A stretch of 64,000 bases of DNA from Pseudomonas parasichuanensis. GTDB lineage: Bacteria > Pseudomonadota > Gammaproteobacteria > Pseudomonadales > Pseudomonadaceae. Each line of letters opens with the position of its first letter. Position 1 is the first letter of the stretch. The stretch spans positions 124,001 to 188,000 of the forward strand of contig NZ_BQHO01000004.1 of NCBI RefSeq assembly GCF_021601385.1, written 5' to 3'. This document shows positions 56,809-64,000 of this stretch, piece by piece. The notes under the pieces were generated by a model. It did not search any database. It was given only the letters and a program-made list of their open reading frames with translations, and was not told where the DNA came from. A program made the translations under genes and the position numbers.

Positions 56809-58965
56809 GTGCCTGCCCTCCTGCGTTGCCTGTTCCTGCTGCTGTTCCTGTTCGTCTCCCCGGTGCACGCCGCCGGCCTGCCGAGCCTGCTTGGCTCCAG
56901 CGCGCCCGCCCAGCCCGAGGCCACCGAGCCGCTGGGCAAGTCGCTGGACGAGGTGATCAAGAACCTGGAAAACGACCAGCAGCGCGCCAAGCTGCTGGCC
57001 GACCTGAAAAAGCTGCGCGACGCCACCAAGCAATCGCAACCCACCGTCGAACAAGGCGTGCTCGGCCTGATCGGCGGCGCCCTGCACGATTTCGAGAAGC
57101 AGTTCAGCGGCGACGCCAGCCCGTTCAACCGCTGGGCGCAGGAGATCAGCCAGGCCCAGGATGAACTCATTGCGCTGATGGTGCCGGTGCACCAGTGGCC
57201 GGCCATCCTCTTCGGTTTCGCTGCGGTCATTGCCGTATGGAGCCTGTTGGCCTACGTCTTCAACTGGATCGGCCACCGGGTGCGGGTGCGCTTTGGCCTC
57301 ACCGAAGAACTGCCCCAGCACCCGCGCACCTGGGACCTGGTGCGCTTTGCCCTGCGCAAGCTCGGGCCGTGGCTGGTGGCGCTGGTGTTCACCGTCTACC
57401 TGAGCTTCGCCCTGCCGCCATCACTGGGTAAGTCCATGGCCATGGTGCTGGCCTATGCGCTGGTGGTCGGCACGCTGTTCTCGGCGATCTGCGTGATCGC
57501 CTTCTCGCTGCTCGACGGCCCGCACCGCCACCGTGCCCTGTACATCCTGCGCCACCAGGCGTTCCGCCCGCTCTGGCTGATCGGCAGTTTTGCCGCGTTC
57601 GGCGAGGCAATGAGCGACCCACGCCTGACCACTGCCCTGGGCAGCCACCTGGCCCATGGCCTGGCCACCCTGGCCAACGTCTTCGCCGCCTTGTGCACCG
57701 GGCTGTTCATCCTGCGCTTCCGCCGCCCGATCGCCCACCTGATCCGCAACCAGCCGCTGAGCCGGCGCCTGACCCGGCGCACCCTCAGCGACACCATCGA
57801 AATCCTCGGCAGTTTCTGGTTCATCCCGGCGCTGATCCTGGTCGCCGTCTCGCTGTTCGCCACCTTCGTTTCCGCCGGCGACACCAGCACTGCGCTGCGC
57901 CAGTCACTGATGTGCACGGTGCTGGTGGTGGTGTGCATGGTGCTCAACGGCCTGGTACGCCGCCACGCCGCCAACCCCAAGCACGCCAACAAACGCCAGG
58001 CGGTGTACACCGAGCGCTTGCGCAACTTCGGCTATGCCCTGGTGCACTTGTTCATCTGGCTGGCCTTCATCGAACTGGGGTTGCGCGTGTGGGGCCTGTC
58101 GATGATCGACTTCGCCGAAGGCGACGGCCACGAGATCAGCCTGCGCCTGCTGGGCCTGGCCGGCACGCTGATCGTCGCCTGGCTGGTGTGGATCCTGGCC
58201 GACACCGCCGTGCACCACTCCCTGGTGCGCTCGCGCCGGGGCCAGGCCAACGCCCGCGCACAGACCATGATGCCGCTGATCCGCAACGTGATGTTCGTGG
58301 CGATCTTCATCATTGCGGTGATCGTCGCCCTGGCCAACATGGGCATGAACGTCACGCCGCTGCTGGCCGGTGCCGGGGTGATCGGCCTGGCCATCGGTTT
58401 TGGCGCCCAATCGCTGGTCGCCGACCTGATCACCGGGCTGTTCATCATCATCGAGGACTCGCTGGCCATCGACGACTACGTGGATGTCGGCGGCCACCTC
58501 GGCACCGTGGAAGGCCTGACCATCCGTACCGTGCGCCTGCGCGACATCGACGGCATCGTGCACACCATCCCGTTCAGCGAGATCAAGAGCATCAAGAACT
58601 ACTCGCGCGAGTTCGGCTATGCGATCTTCCGTGTGGCGATCCCCCACAACATGAACATCGACCAGGCCATCAGCCTGGTGCGTGAGGTCGGCCAGAAGCT
58701 GCGCAGCGACCCGCTGATGCGCCGCAACATCTGGTCGCCGCTGGAGCTGCAGGGGGTGGAGAGTTTCGAGTCGGGCTCGGCGATCCTGCGGGCGCGGTTC
58801 AAGACCGCGCCGATCAAGCAGTGGGAAGTGTCGCGGGCGTTCAACCTGGCGTTGAAGCGCCAGCTCGACGAAGCCGGGCTGGACCTGGCGACGCCGCGGT
58901 TGTCGGTGCAGGTGGTGACGGCGGGGGGTGGTGCCATCCCTGAAGCCGGCGGAGCCGCCAGCTAG
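56809..58965 (+). CDS. Large MscS-family mechanosensitive channel (YbiO-like)
   Basis: 718 residues with a signal peptide (LFLLLFLFVSPVHA), a periplasmic charged helix region (about 45-110), around ten membrane helices, and the C-terminal MscS core: pore-helix AGAGVIGLAIGFGAQSLVADLITGLFIIIED followed by the beta domain VDVGGHLGTVEGLTIRTVRLRD. Size and layout fit YbiO-type channels. Start is a GTG at 56809 with GAGG about 11 bases upstream. Confidence 0.9.
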   Translation: MPALLRCLFLLLFLFVSPVHAAGLPSLLGSSAPAQPEATEPLGKSLDEVIKNLENDQQRAKLLADLKKLRDATKQSQPTVEQGVLGLIGGALHDFEKQFSGDASPFNRWAQEISQAQDELIALMVPVHQWPAILFGFAAVIAVWSLLAYVFNWIGHRVRVRFGLTEELPQHPRTWDLVRFALRKLGPWLVALVFTVYLSFALPPSLGKSMAMVLAYALVVGTLFSAICVIAFSLLDGPHRHRALYILRHQAFRPLWLIGSFAAFGEAMSDPRLTTALGSHLAHGLATLANVFAALCTGLFILRFRRPIAHLIRNQPLSRRLTRRTLSDTIEILGSFWFIPALILVAVSLFATFVSAGDTSTALRQSLMCTVLVVVCMVLNGLVRRHAANPKHANKRQAVYTERLRNFGYALVHLFIWLAFIELGLRVWGLSMIDFAEGDGHEISLRLLGLAGTLIVAWLVWILADTAVHHSLVRSRRGQANARAQTMMPLIRNVMFVAIFIIAVIVALANMGMNVTPLLAGAGVIGLAIGFGAQSLVADLITGLFIIIEDSLAIDDYVDVGGHLGTVEGLTIRTVRLRDIDGIVHTIPFSEIKSIKNYSREFGYAIFRVAIPHNMNIDQAISLVREVGQKLRSDPLMRRNIWSPLELQGVESFESGSAILRARFKTAPIKQWEVSRAFNLALKRQLDEAGLDLATPRLSVQVVTAGGGAIPEAGGAAS

Positions 58966-58977
58966 GGCCGCTTCGCG

Positions 58978-59066
58978 CCCCATCGCCGGCAAGCCGGCTC
59001 CCACAGGGATCACATGACCTTCAAGACTAACGCCAAACCTGTGGGAGCCGGCTTGCCGGCGATGGG
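58978..59066. repeat. REP inverted pair between convergent genes
   Basis: Arms 58978-59008 and 59038-59066 of the GCCGGCAAGCCGGCTCCCAC type between the channel gene and the convergent GntR gene. Confidence 0.92.
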
Positions 59067-59082
59067 CTGCACAGCAGCCCCC

Positions 59083-59799
59083 TTACCCCGCCTGCGCGCG
59101 GATGCGAATCGCATCATGGCGCCAATACTCCAGATCGCAGTCGATCAAGTGCCCATGCTGGTCGCTGTTGACCCGGGTGATATGCAGCCCCGGGCTACCC
59201 GCTGACACTTTTAGCGCACTGGCCGCGTCCACCGGCAGGGCGGTGGGCAGGATCTCGAAACATACCTGCCCGTACTGAATGCCGTATGCCCGGCCATAAA
59301 TCTCGGTCAGCGATTGCGCCAGGTCCAGTTCAAGAATGCCTGGGAAGTACCTGGGGTTGAGGTAGTGCTCGGCATACAGCACCGCCCGCCCGTCAATCCG
59401 CCGCAAACGGCAGATCCGCACCACGCTGGACAGCGCCGGCAGGCGCAGGCGTGCGCAAATGGCCGCCGGGGCCGGTTGCAGCCGCGCCGACAGCAGCTCG
59501 GTGCTGGGCGCCCGTCCCTGGTCCCGCACCATCGCATGGAAGTGGCTACGCTCGATCAGGTCGTAGGTCAGCCGCTCGGGCGCGACGAACCAGCCACGCC
59601 GCTCCTCGCGGTAGATCAGGCCCTGGGCCTCCAGCTGCACCAGTGCCTCGCGCAGGGTGATGCGCGTGGTATCGAACACCTCGCTGAGCTTGCGTTCGGC
59701 CGGCAGCTTGCCGCCCGGCGCCAGCAGGCCGTGTTCGATCTGCTCCTGCAGGGCATGGCAGATGGCTGTTACCGCACGCGGTGGCGTCGCTTGCATCAA
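59083..59799 (-). CDS. GntR-family regulator with UTRA domain
   Basis: 238 residues. The N-terminal winged helix (LEQIEHGLLAPGGKLPAERKLSEVFDTTRITLREALVQLEAQGLIYREERRGWFV) is the HutC/PhnF-type GntR domain; the UTRA ligand domain follows (SSVVRICRLRRIDGRAVLYAEHYLNPRYFPG). It is divergent from the ABC operon and probably represses it until its ligand binds. A perfect palindrome lies 11 bases upstream of its start, suggesting autoregulation. PhnR/PhnF of phosphonate systems are the closest functional models. Confidence 0.9.
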   Translation of the reverse strand: MMQATPPRAVTAICHALQEQIEHGLLAPGGKLPAERKLSEVFDTTRITLREALVQLEAQGLIYREERRGWFVAPERLTYDLIERSHFHAMVRDQGRAPSTELLSARLQPAPAAICARLRLPALSSVVRICRLRRIDGRAVLYAEHYLNPRYFPGILELDLAQSLTEIYGRAYGIQYGQVCFEILPTALPVDAASALKVSAGSPGLHITRVNSDQHGHLIDCDLEYWRHDAIRIRAQAG

Positions 59800-59809
59800 A
59801 GGTTACCTA

Positions 59810-59825
59810 TCTGGACTAGTCCAGA
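59810..59825. promoter_or_regulatory. Putative GntR/UTRA operator O1
   Basis: Perfect 16-base palindrome TCTGGACTAGTCCAGA, 11 bases before the regulator's start codon. HutC/PhnF-type regulators usually bind palindromes with a TGG..TA..CCA layout, for example TGGTCTAGACCA, and this one is close to that. Confidence 0.65.
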
Positions 59826-60040
59826 ACAGGGCACATGGAGCGTAGTGCAAGCCTAGTCACGGCTGATGAACATCCTGTGACAAAGGCTTTTCACAGGGCT
59901 TGCCAGATCCGGGCCAGCCCGCGTGATTCAAGGCTTTCGATCTGGTCTACGCTGTATTGCCAGGGCCTTTGGCCAACCCTGGCGGCCCGCCCCTTACATC
60001 AAACTGTCACGCAACCGGCCTACCTTGGCTCAAGGTTTGC

Positions 60041-60052
60041 TGACCTAGACCA
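60041..60052. promoter_or_regulatory. Putative GntR/UTRA operator O2
   Basis: TGACCTAGACCA (TGGTCTAGGTCA on the other strand) differs at one position per arm from the TGGTCTAGACCA pattern of the family. It lies 65 bases before the substrate-binding protein gene, where a repressor would block transcription. Confidence 0.55.
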
Positions 60053-60117
60053 ACGGTTGGCAGGCACCGCTTCATCACATAACAACGATTGCAAGGCACC
60101 CACCCAAGGAGCTTCGG

Positions 60118-61176
60118 ATGAAAAAGTTGTTCATGGCGTCACTGCTCGGTTCGGCCATCGCGTTCTGCACCACGGCCATGGCCGAAGACCTCAAGGCCCT
60201 GGAAGATGCCGCCCGCAAGGAAGGCACGGTCAACAGCGTGGGCATGCCCGATGCCTGGGCCAACTGGAAAGGCACCTGGGAAGACCTGGCCAGCAAGTAC
60301 GGCCTCAAGCACAGCGACACCGACATGAGCTCGGCCCAGGAAGTGGCCAAGTTCGATGCCGAGAAGGACAACGCCAGCGCCGACATCGGCGACGTGGGTG
60401 CCGCCTTCGGCCCGATCGCCACCAGCAAGGGCGTGACCCAGCCCTACAAGCCAAGCACCTGGGACCAGGTACCCGCCTGGGCCAAGGACCAGGACGGCCA
60501 CTGGGCGCTGGCCTATACCGGCACCATCGCCTTCATCATCAACAAGGACCTGGTCAAGGAAGGCGATCGCCCGAAAACCTGGCACGACCTGGAAAAAGGC
60601 AAGTACAAGGTCGCCATCGGCGACGTCGGCACCGCCGCCCAGGCCGCCAACGGCGTGCTGGCTGCCGCCATTGCCTACAAGGGCGACGAGAAGAACATCG
60701 AGCCGGGCCTGCAACTGTTCACCAAGCTGGCCCAGCAGAAGCGCCTGTCGCTGGCCAACCCGACCATCCAGACCATCGAGAAGGGCGAGATCGAAGTGGG
60801 CGTGGTGTGGGACTTCAACGGCCTGAGCTACCGCGAGCAGATCGACCCCAAGCGCTTTGAAGTGCTGATCCCGTCCGATGGTTCGGTGATTTCCGGCTAC
60901 ACCACCATCATCAACAAGTACGCCAAGCACCCCAATGCGGCCAAGCTGACCCGTGAATACATCTTCAGCGATGCCGGGCAGATCAACCTGGCCAAGGGCC
61001 ACGCCCGGCCGATCCGCGCCGAGCACCTGAAACTGCCGGCCGACGTGCAGGCCAAGCTGCTGCCCAACGAGCAGTACAAGGCCGCCCAGCCGATCAAGGA
61101 CGCCGCGGCCTGGGAAGCGACCTCCAAGGCCCTGCCGCAGAAGTGGCAGGAGCAGGTGATCATCGAGATGGAATAA
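60118..61176 (+). CDS. ABC transporter periplasmic substrate-binding protein
   Basis: 352 residues with signal peptide MKKLFMASLLGSAIAFCTTAMA and mature start EDLKALEDAARKEG, the opening of iron(III)/2-aminoethylphosphonate-type binding proteins (family 1). Internal GVTQPYKPSTWDQVP, ALAYTGTIAFIINKDLV and KGEIEVGVVWDFNG fit that fold. It lacks the paired tyrosines expected for a ferric binder in any obvious place, so an organic anion is more likely. First gene of the ABC operon, ATG after AAGGAGCTTCGG. Confidence 0.9.
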   Translation: MKKLFMASLLGSAIAFCTTAMAEDLKALEDAARKEGTVNSVGMPDAWANWKGTWEDLASKYGLKHSDTDMSSAQEVAKFDAEKDNASADIGDVGAAFGPIATSKGVTQPYKPSTWDQVPAWAKDQDGHWALAYTGTIAFIINKDLVKEGDRPKTWHDLEKGKYKVAIGDVGTAAQAANGVLAAAIAYKGDEKNIEPGLQLFTKLAQQKRLSLANPTIQTIEKGEIEVGVVWDFNGLSYREQIDPKRFEVLIPSDGSVISGYTTIINKYAKHPNAAKLTREYIFSDAGQINLAKGHARPIRAEHLKLPADVQAKLLPNEQYKAAQPIKDAAAWEATSKALPQKWQEQVIIEME

Positions 61177-61204
61177 CGGGCAGATTCCCTTCTGCCTGAA
61201 CCGG

Positions 61205-61277
61205 CCCTATCGCCGGCAAGCCGGCTCCCACAGGGTCAGCGCAAGACCTGTGGGAGCTGGCTTGCCAGCGATGAGGG
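61205..61277. repeat. REP inverted pair inside the ABC operon
   Basis: Arms 61205-61235 (GCCGGCAAGCCGGCTCCCAC) and 61247-61277 (GTGGGAGCTGGCTTGCCAGC). It lies in the 137-base gap after the binding-protein gene. The second arm's GCTGGC/GCCAGC change keeps its own stem paired. Confidence 0.92.
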
Positions 61278-61313
61278 CGACGCGGTACCGACTGATACCC
61301 CTGCGGAGCCACC

Positions 61314-62120
61314 ATGCAACACAACGTCATCCTGGTCCTGCTCGACGGCCTGAACTACCAGGTCGCCCACCACGCCATGGGCCACCTGCACGCCTACGTC
61401 GAGGCCGACCGCGCCGCGCTGTACCGCGTGGAATGCGAGCTGCCGTCGCTGTCGCGACCGCTGTACGAATGCATCCTCACCGGCGTGCCGCCGATCGACA
61501 GCGGCATCGTGCACAACAACGTCAACCGCCTGTCCAACCAGCGCAGCGTGTTCCACTACGCCCGCGAGGCCGGGCTGGGCACCGCGGCGGCGGCCTATCA
61601 CTGGATGAGCGAACTGTACAACCGCTCGCCGTTCGACCCGCTGCGCGACCGCCACACCCACGCGCCCAAGTTGCCGATCCAGCACGGGCTGTTCTACTAC
61701 GCCGACCACTACCCCGATTCGCACCTGCTGGCCGACGCCGAATACCTGCGCCGCCGCCATGCACCGAACTTCCTGCTGGTGCACCCGATGAACATCGACG
61801 ACGCCGGCCACCGCCACGGCCTGGACAGCAGCCAGTACCGCAACGCCGCGCGCAGCGCCGACATCCTCTTGGCCGACTACCTGCCGCGCTGGCTGGAAGA
61901 GGGCTACCAGGTGCTGGTGACCGCCGACCACGGCATGAACAACGACCGCTCGCACAATGGCCTGCTGGCCGAAGAGCGCGAGGTGCCGCTGTTCGTCTTC
62001 GGCGACAGGTTCAGCCTTGACCCGGCAGCCAAACCGCTGCAGACCGAACTGTGCGGCACTATTTGCGAACTGCTGGGCGCGGCCCATGACAAGACCGTCT
62101 GCCGGGAGCTGCTCAAGTGA
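61314..62120 (+). CDS. Cytoplasmic alkaline-phosphatase-superfamily phosphohydrolase
   Basis: 268 residues, no signal peptide, of the nucleotide pyrophosphatase/phosphodiesterase type: metal Asp in ILVLLDGLN, nucleophile region ELPSLSRPLYECILTG (Ser or the nearby Thr equivalent), NIDDAGHRHGLD and TADHGMNNDRSHNG. Relatives include phosphonoacetate hydrolase and phosphodiesterases. It probably cleaves the compound brought in by the transporter genes around it. Its stop overlaps the GTG of the permease gene. Confidence 0.87.
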   Translation: MQHNVILVLLDGLNYQVAHHAMGHLHAYVEADRAALYRVECELPSLSRPLYECILTGVPPIDSGIVHNNVNRLSNQRSVFHYAREAGLGTAAAAYHWMSELYNRSPFDPLRDRHTHAPKLPIQHGLFYYADHYPDSHLLADAEYLRRRHAPNFLLVHPMNIDDAGHRHGLDSSQYRNAARSADILLADYLPRWLEEGYQVLVTADHGMNNDRSHNGLLAEEREVPLFVFGDRFSLDPAAKPLQTELCGTICELLGAAHDKTVCRELLK

Positions 62121-62956
62121 ATGCAAGCTCCCGTGGCCGTTACCTGGCCCTGCTCTGGCTGTTGCCGTTCGCCGTGTTCTTCATCATCTTCCAGATCGCC
62201 CCGCTGGCCTGGGTGGCGATCAACAGCCTGCAAAGCGAAAGCGGCTGGGGCCTGGCCAACTTCAGCAAGGTGTTCGCCTCGAAGTTCTACCTGCAGGCGC
62301 TGCAACGCAGCCTGGAGATCAGCTTCTGGTCGAGCCTGTTCGGCATCATCATCGCTACCCTGGGTGCCTACTCGCTGCGCCGGGTCGATTCGAGACTGCG
62401 CGACTTCGTCAGCGCCTTCGCCAACATGACCAGCAACTTTTCCGGGGTACCGCTGGCGTTCGCCTTCATCATCCTGCTGGGCTTCAACGGCGCACTCACC
62501 CTACTGCTCAAGCAGATGGGCCTGCTGGGTGACTTCAGCATCTATTCCAAGACCGGGCTGATCCTGGTGTACACCTACTTCCAGATCCCGCTGGGGGTGC
62601 TGCTGCTCTACCCCGCCTTCGATGCCCTGCGCGAAGACTGGCGTGAATCCGCTGCGTTGCTGGGGGCCAACCACTGGCAGTTCTGGCGGCACATCGGCCT
62701 GCCGGTGCTCACCCCTGCCCTGCTCGGCACCTTCGTCATCCTGCTGGCCAACGCCCTGGGCGCCTACGCCACGGTCTACGCCCTGACCACCGGCAACTTC
62801 AACGTGCTGCCGATCCGCATCGCCGGCCTTGTGGCCGGCGACATCAGCCTCGACCCGAACCTGGCCAGCGCCCTGGCCATGGTGCTGGTGGGGCTGATGA
62901 CCCTGGTCACGGTGGTCCATCAATGGCTGCTCAAGAGGAGCTACCATGCGCGCTGA
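62117..62956 (+). CDS. ABC transporter permease
   Basis: 279 residues with six membrane helices and the permease loop EAA-type segment DALREDWRESAALLGANHWQFWRHIGLPVL. Start is the GTG at 62117 overlapping the previous stop (GTGA); the ATG at 62121 is out of frame. Pairs with the next permease to form a heterodimeric channel of the spermidine/iron/phosphonate class. Confidence 0.92.
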   Translation: MNASSRGRYLALLWLLPFAVFFIIFQIAPLAWVAINSLQSESGWGLANFSKVFASKFYLQALQRSLEISFWSSLFGIIIATLGAYSLRRVDSRLRDFVSAFANMTSNFSGVPLAFAFIILLGFNGALTLLLKQMGLLGDFSIYSKTGLILVYTYFQIPLGVLLLYPAFDALREDWRESAALLGANHWQFWRHIGLPVLTPALLGTFVILLANALGAYATVYALTTGNFNVLPIRIAGLVAGDISLDPNLASALAMVLVGLMTLVTVVHQWLLKRSYHAR

Positions 62957-63740
62957 ACAATCCACCGGCGGGCTTTACCACAAGCTGGTGGTGTACCTGC
63001 TGTTCCTGATCCTGCTGCTGCCGCTGGCCGGTACCCTGCTCTACTCCCTGGCCACCAGCTGGTCGGCGACCCTGCTGCCCAGCGGCCTGACCTTCAAGTG
63101 GTACATCGCGCTGTGGAGCGAGCCACGCTTTCTTGCCGCCTTCGGCCAGTCGCTGCTGGTGTGCGTGGGGGCGCTGCTGCTGTCGGTGGTGCTGATCCTG
63201 CCGCTATTGTTCGTGGTGCACTACCACTTCCCCCGGCTAGACGCGCTGATGAACGTGCTGATCCTGCTGCCGTTCGCAGTGCCGCCGGTGGTATCGGCAG
63301 TGGGGCTGCTGCAGCTGTACGGCAGCGGGCCGATGGCCATGGTCGGCACGCCGTGGATCCTGATCGGCTGCTACTTCACCGTCGCCCTGCCGTTCATGTA
63401 CCGGGCCATCACCAACAACCTGCAGGCGATCAACCTGCGCGACCTGATGGACGCCGCCCAACTGCTGGGGGCCAGCACCTGGCAGGCCGCGTTCCTGGTG
63501 GTGCTGCCCAACCTGCGCAAGGGCCTGATGGTGGCGTTGCTGCTGTCGTTCTCGTTCCTGTTCGGCGAGTTCGTGTTCGCCAACCTGCTGGTGGGCACCC
63601 GCTACGAGACCCTGCAGGTGTACCTGAACAACATGCGCAACAGCAGCGGCCACTTCAACAGCGCGCTGGTGATCTCCTATTTCGCCTTCGTGCTGGTGCT
63701 GACCTGGGTCGCCAACCGTTTGAACAAGGACAAGACCTGA
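62946..63740 (+). CDS. ABC transporter permease
   Basis: 264 residues with six membrane helices and the loop DLMDAAQLLGASTWQAAFLVVLPNLRKGL. ATG 62946 overlaps the previous gene by 11 bases and has AAGAGGAGCTACC upstream. Partner of the preceding permease. Confidence 0.92.
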   Translation: MRAEQSTGGLYHKLVVYLLFLILLLPLAGTLLYSLATSWSATLLPSGLTFKWYIALWSEPRFLAAFGQSLLVCVGALLLSVVLILPLLFVVHYHFPRLDALMNVLILLPFAVPPVVSAVGLLQLYGSGPMAMVGTPWILIGCYFTVALPFMYRAITNNLQAINLRDLMDAAQLLGASTWQAAFLVVLPNLRKGLMVALLLSFSFLFGEFVFANLLVGTRYETLQVYLNNMRNSSGHFNSALVISYFAFVLVLTWVANRLNKDKT

Positions 63741-63741
63741 C

Positions 63742-64000
63742 ATGAGCTTCGTCAGCGTACAGAAACTGCAAAAGAGCTACGCCGGCAGCCCGGTGTTCGA
63801 AAACATCGACTGCCAGATCGAACGCGGCGAGTTCGTCACCCTGCTCGGCCCCTCGGGCTGCGGCAAGTCCACCCTGCTGCGCTGCATCGCCGGGCTCACG
63901 CCGGTGGACAGCGGCCATATCCTGCTCGACGGCCAGGACATCGTGCCGGTCAGCCCGCAGAAACGCGGGATCGGCATGGTGTTCCAGAGCTACGCGCTGT
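63742..64000 (+). CDS. ABC transporter ATP-binding protein (N-terminal part, cut by window edge)
   Basis: The visible 86 residues open MSFVSVQKLQKSYAG and contain Walker A LLGPSGCGKSTLLRCIAGL and the Q-loop MVFQSYAL, as in the PotA/FbpC/PhnT group. It starts one base after the second permease's stop and completes the transporter. The signature motif and Walker B are outside the window. Confidence 0.95.
   Translation, partial: MSFVSVQKLQKSYAGSPVFENIDCQIERGEFVTLLGPSGCGKSTLLRCIAGLTPVDSGHILLDGQDIVPVSPQKRGIGMVFQSYAL

Larger units (their letters stand above)
59800..60117. promoter_or_regulatory. Divergent control region of the GntR and ABC operons
   Basis: 318 bases between divergent genes. It holds the palindrome at 59810-59825, an inverted repeat CCTGTGA...TCACAGG (59874-59880 and 59891-59897, 10 bases apart), an inverted repeat GCCAGGG...CCCTGGC (59959-59965 and 59977-59983), a half-site CTGGTCTA at 59942, and the operator-like TGACCTAGACCA at 60041-60052. 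Promoters for both directions must lie here, but I could not fix their -35/-10 elements. Confidence 0.6.

Noticed and set aside
59874-59897. CRP/Vfr-like site TGTGA...TCACA
   Set aside because: The half-sites are 10 bases apart instead of 6, so it does not fit the CRP or Vfr consensus; kept only as an inverted repeat.
60004-60021. Possible Pho box starting CTGTCAC upstream of the ABC operon
   Set aside because: Only the first 7-base half matches; the second half does not, so PhoB control is not supported.

Overview
The window is a GC-rich gammaproteobacterial chromosome segment, almost certainly from the Pseudomonas putida group. The evidence is the fused tyrA/aroA gene in a gyrA, serC, pheA, tyrA/aroA, cmk, rpsA, ihfB order, the MupP and MtaD/MtnA genes of Pseudomonas recycling pathways, the NAGGN osmoprotectant operon, and more than a dozen REP-type inverted repeats of kinds common in P. 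putida. I see no rRNA, tRNA, CRISPR array, insertion sequence or phage.

Layout. (1) 1-5.66 kb, minus strand: an AT-richer, tightly overlapping cluster with a membrane flippase followed by pseC, pseF, pseG, pseH and pseI, making and activating pseudaminic acid. It lies beside ihfB, the usual place of the variable O-antigen locus in Pseudomonas. pseB and glycosyltransferases are not in view. (2) 5.7-18.6 kb, minus strand: a beta-CASP metallo-hydrolase, lapA, ihfB, rpsA, cmk, tyrA/aroA, pheA, serC and gyrA, the aromatic supra-operon; the hisC2 gene seen in some pseudomonads is absent between pheA and tyrA/aroA. (3) 18.9-23.7 kb: mtnA (minus) divergent from mtaD, ubiG, mupP and a YciK-like SDR (plus), covering methylthioadenosine salvage, ubiquinone synthesis and muropeptide recycling. 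(4) 23.8-31.6 kb, minus strand: a TenA/PqqC-like protein, a GGDEF-EAL c-di-GMP protein, an ABC exporter, a DsbA-family protein, TrhO, a BolA-family protein and a DUF2059 protein. (5) 31.7-38 kb: fumC, an EamA transporter, polyphosphate:AMP phosphotransferase and mnmC. (6) 38.1-42.9 kb: asnO, ngg and an M42 peptidase, for N-acetylglutaminylglutamine amide. (7) 43.1-59 kb: housekeeping and conserved genes including a CvfB-like S1 protein, aceK, two EamA transporters, lpxO, cysK, a DUF748 protein, a MoxR ATPase with a VWA protein, apeB and a large MscS-family channel. (8) 59.1-64 kb: a GntR/UTRA repressor divergent from an ABC uptake operon that contains a cytoplasmic alkaline-phosphatase-superfamily enzyme, a probable organophosphorus import and cleavage module of unknown substrate that runs off the right end.

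Most of the window is core genome. The parts most worth a second look are the pse cluster, the ABC/phosphohydrolase module with its palindromic operators, the altered MtnA active site, the class II-like EPSP synthase domain, the structured leaders of gyrA and rpsA, and the REP elements placed inside transcription units.
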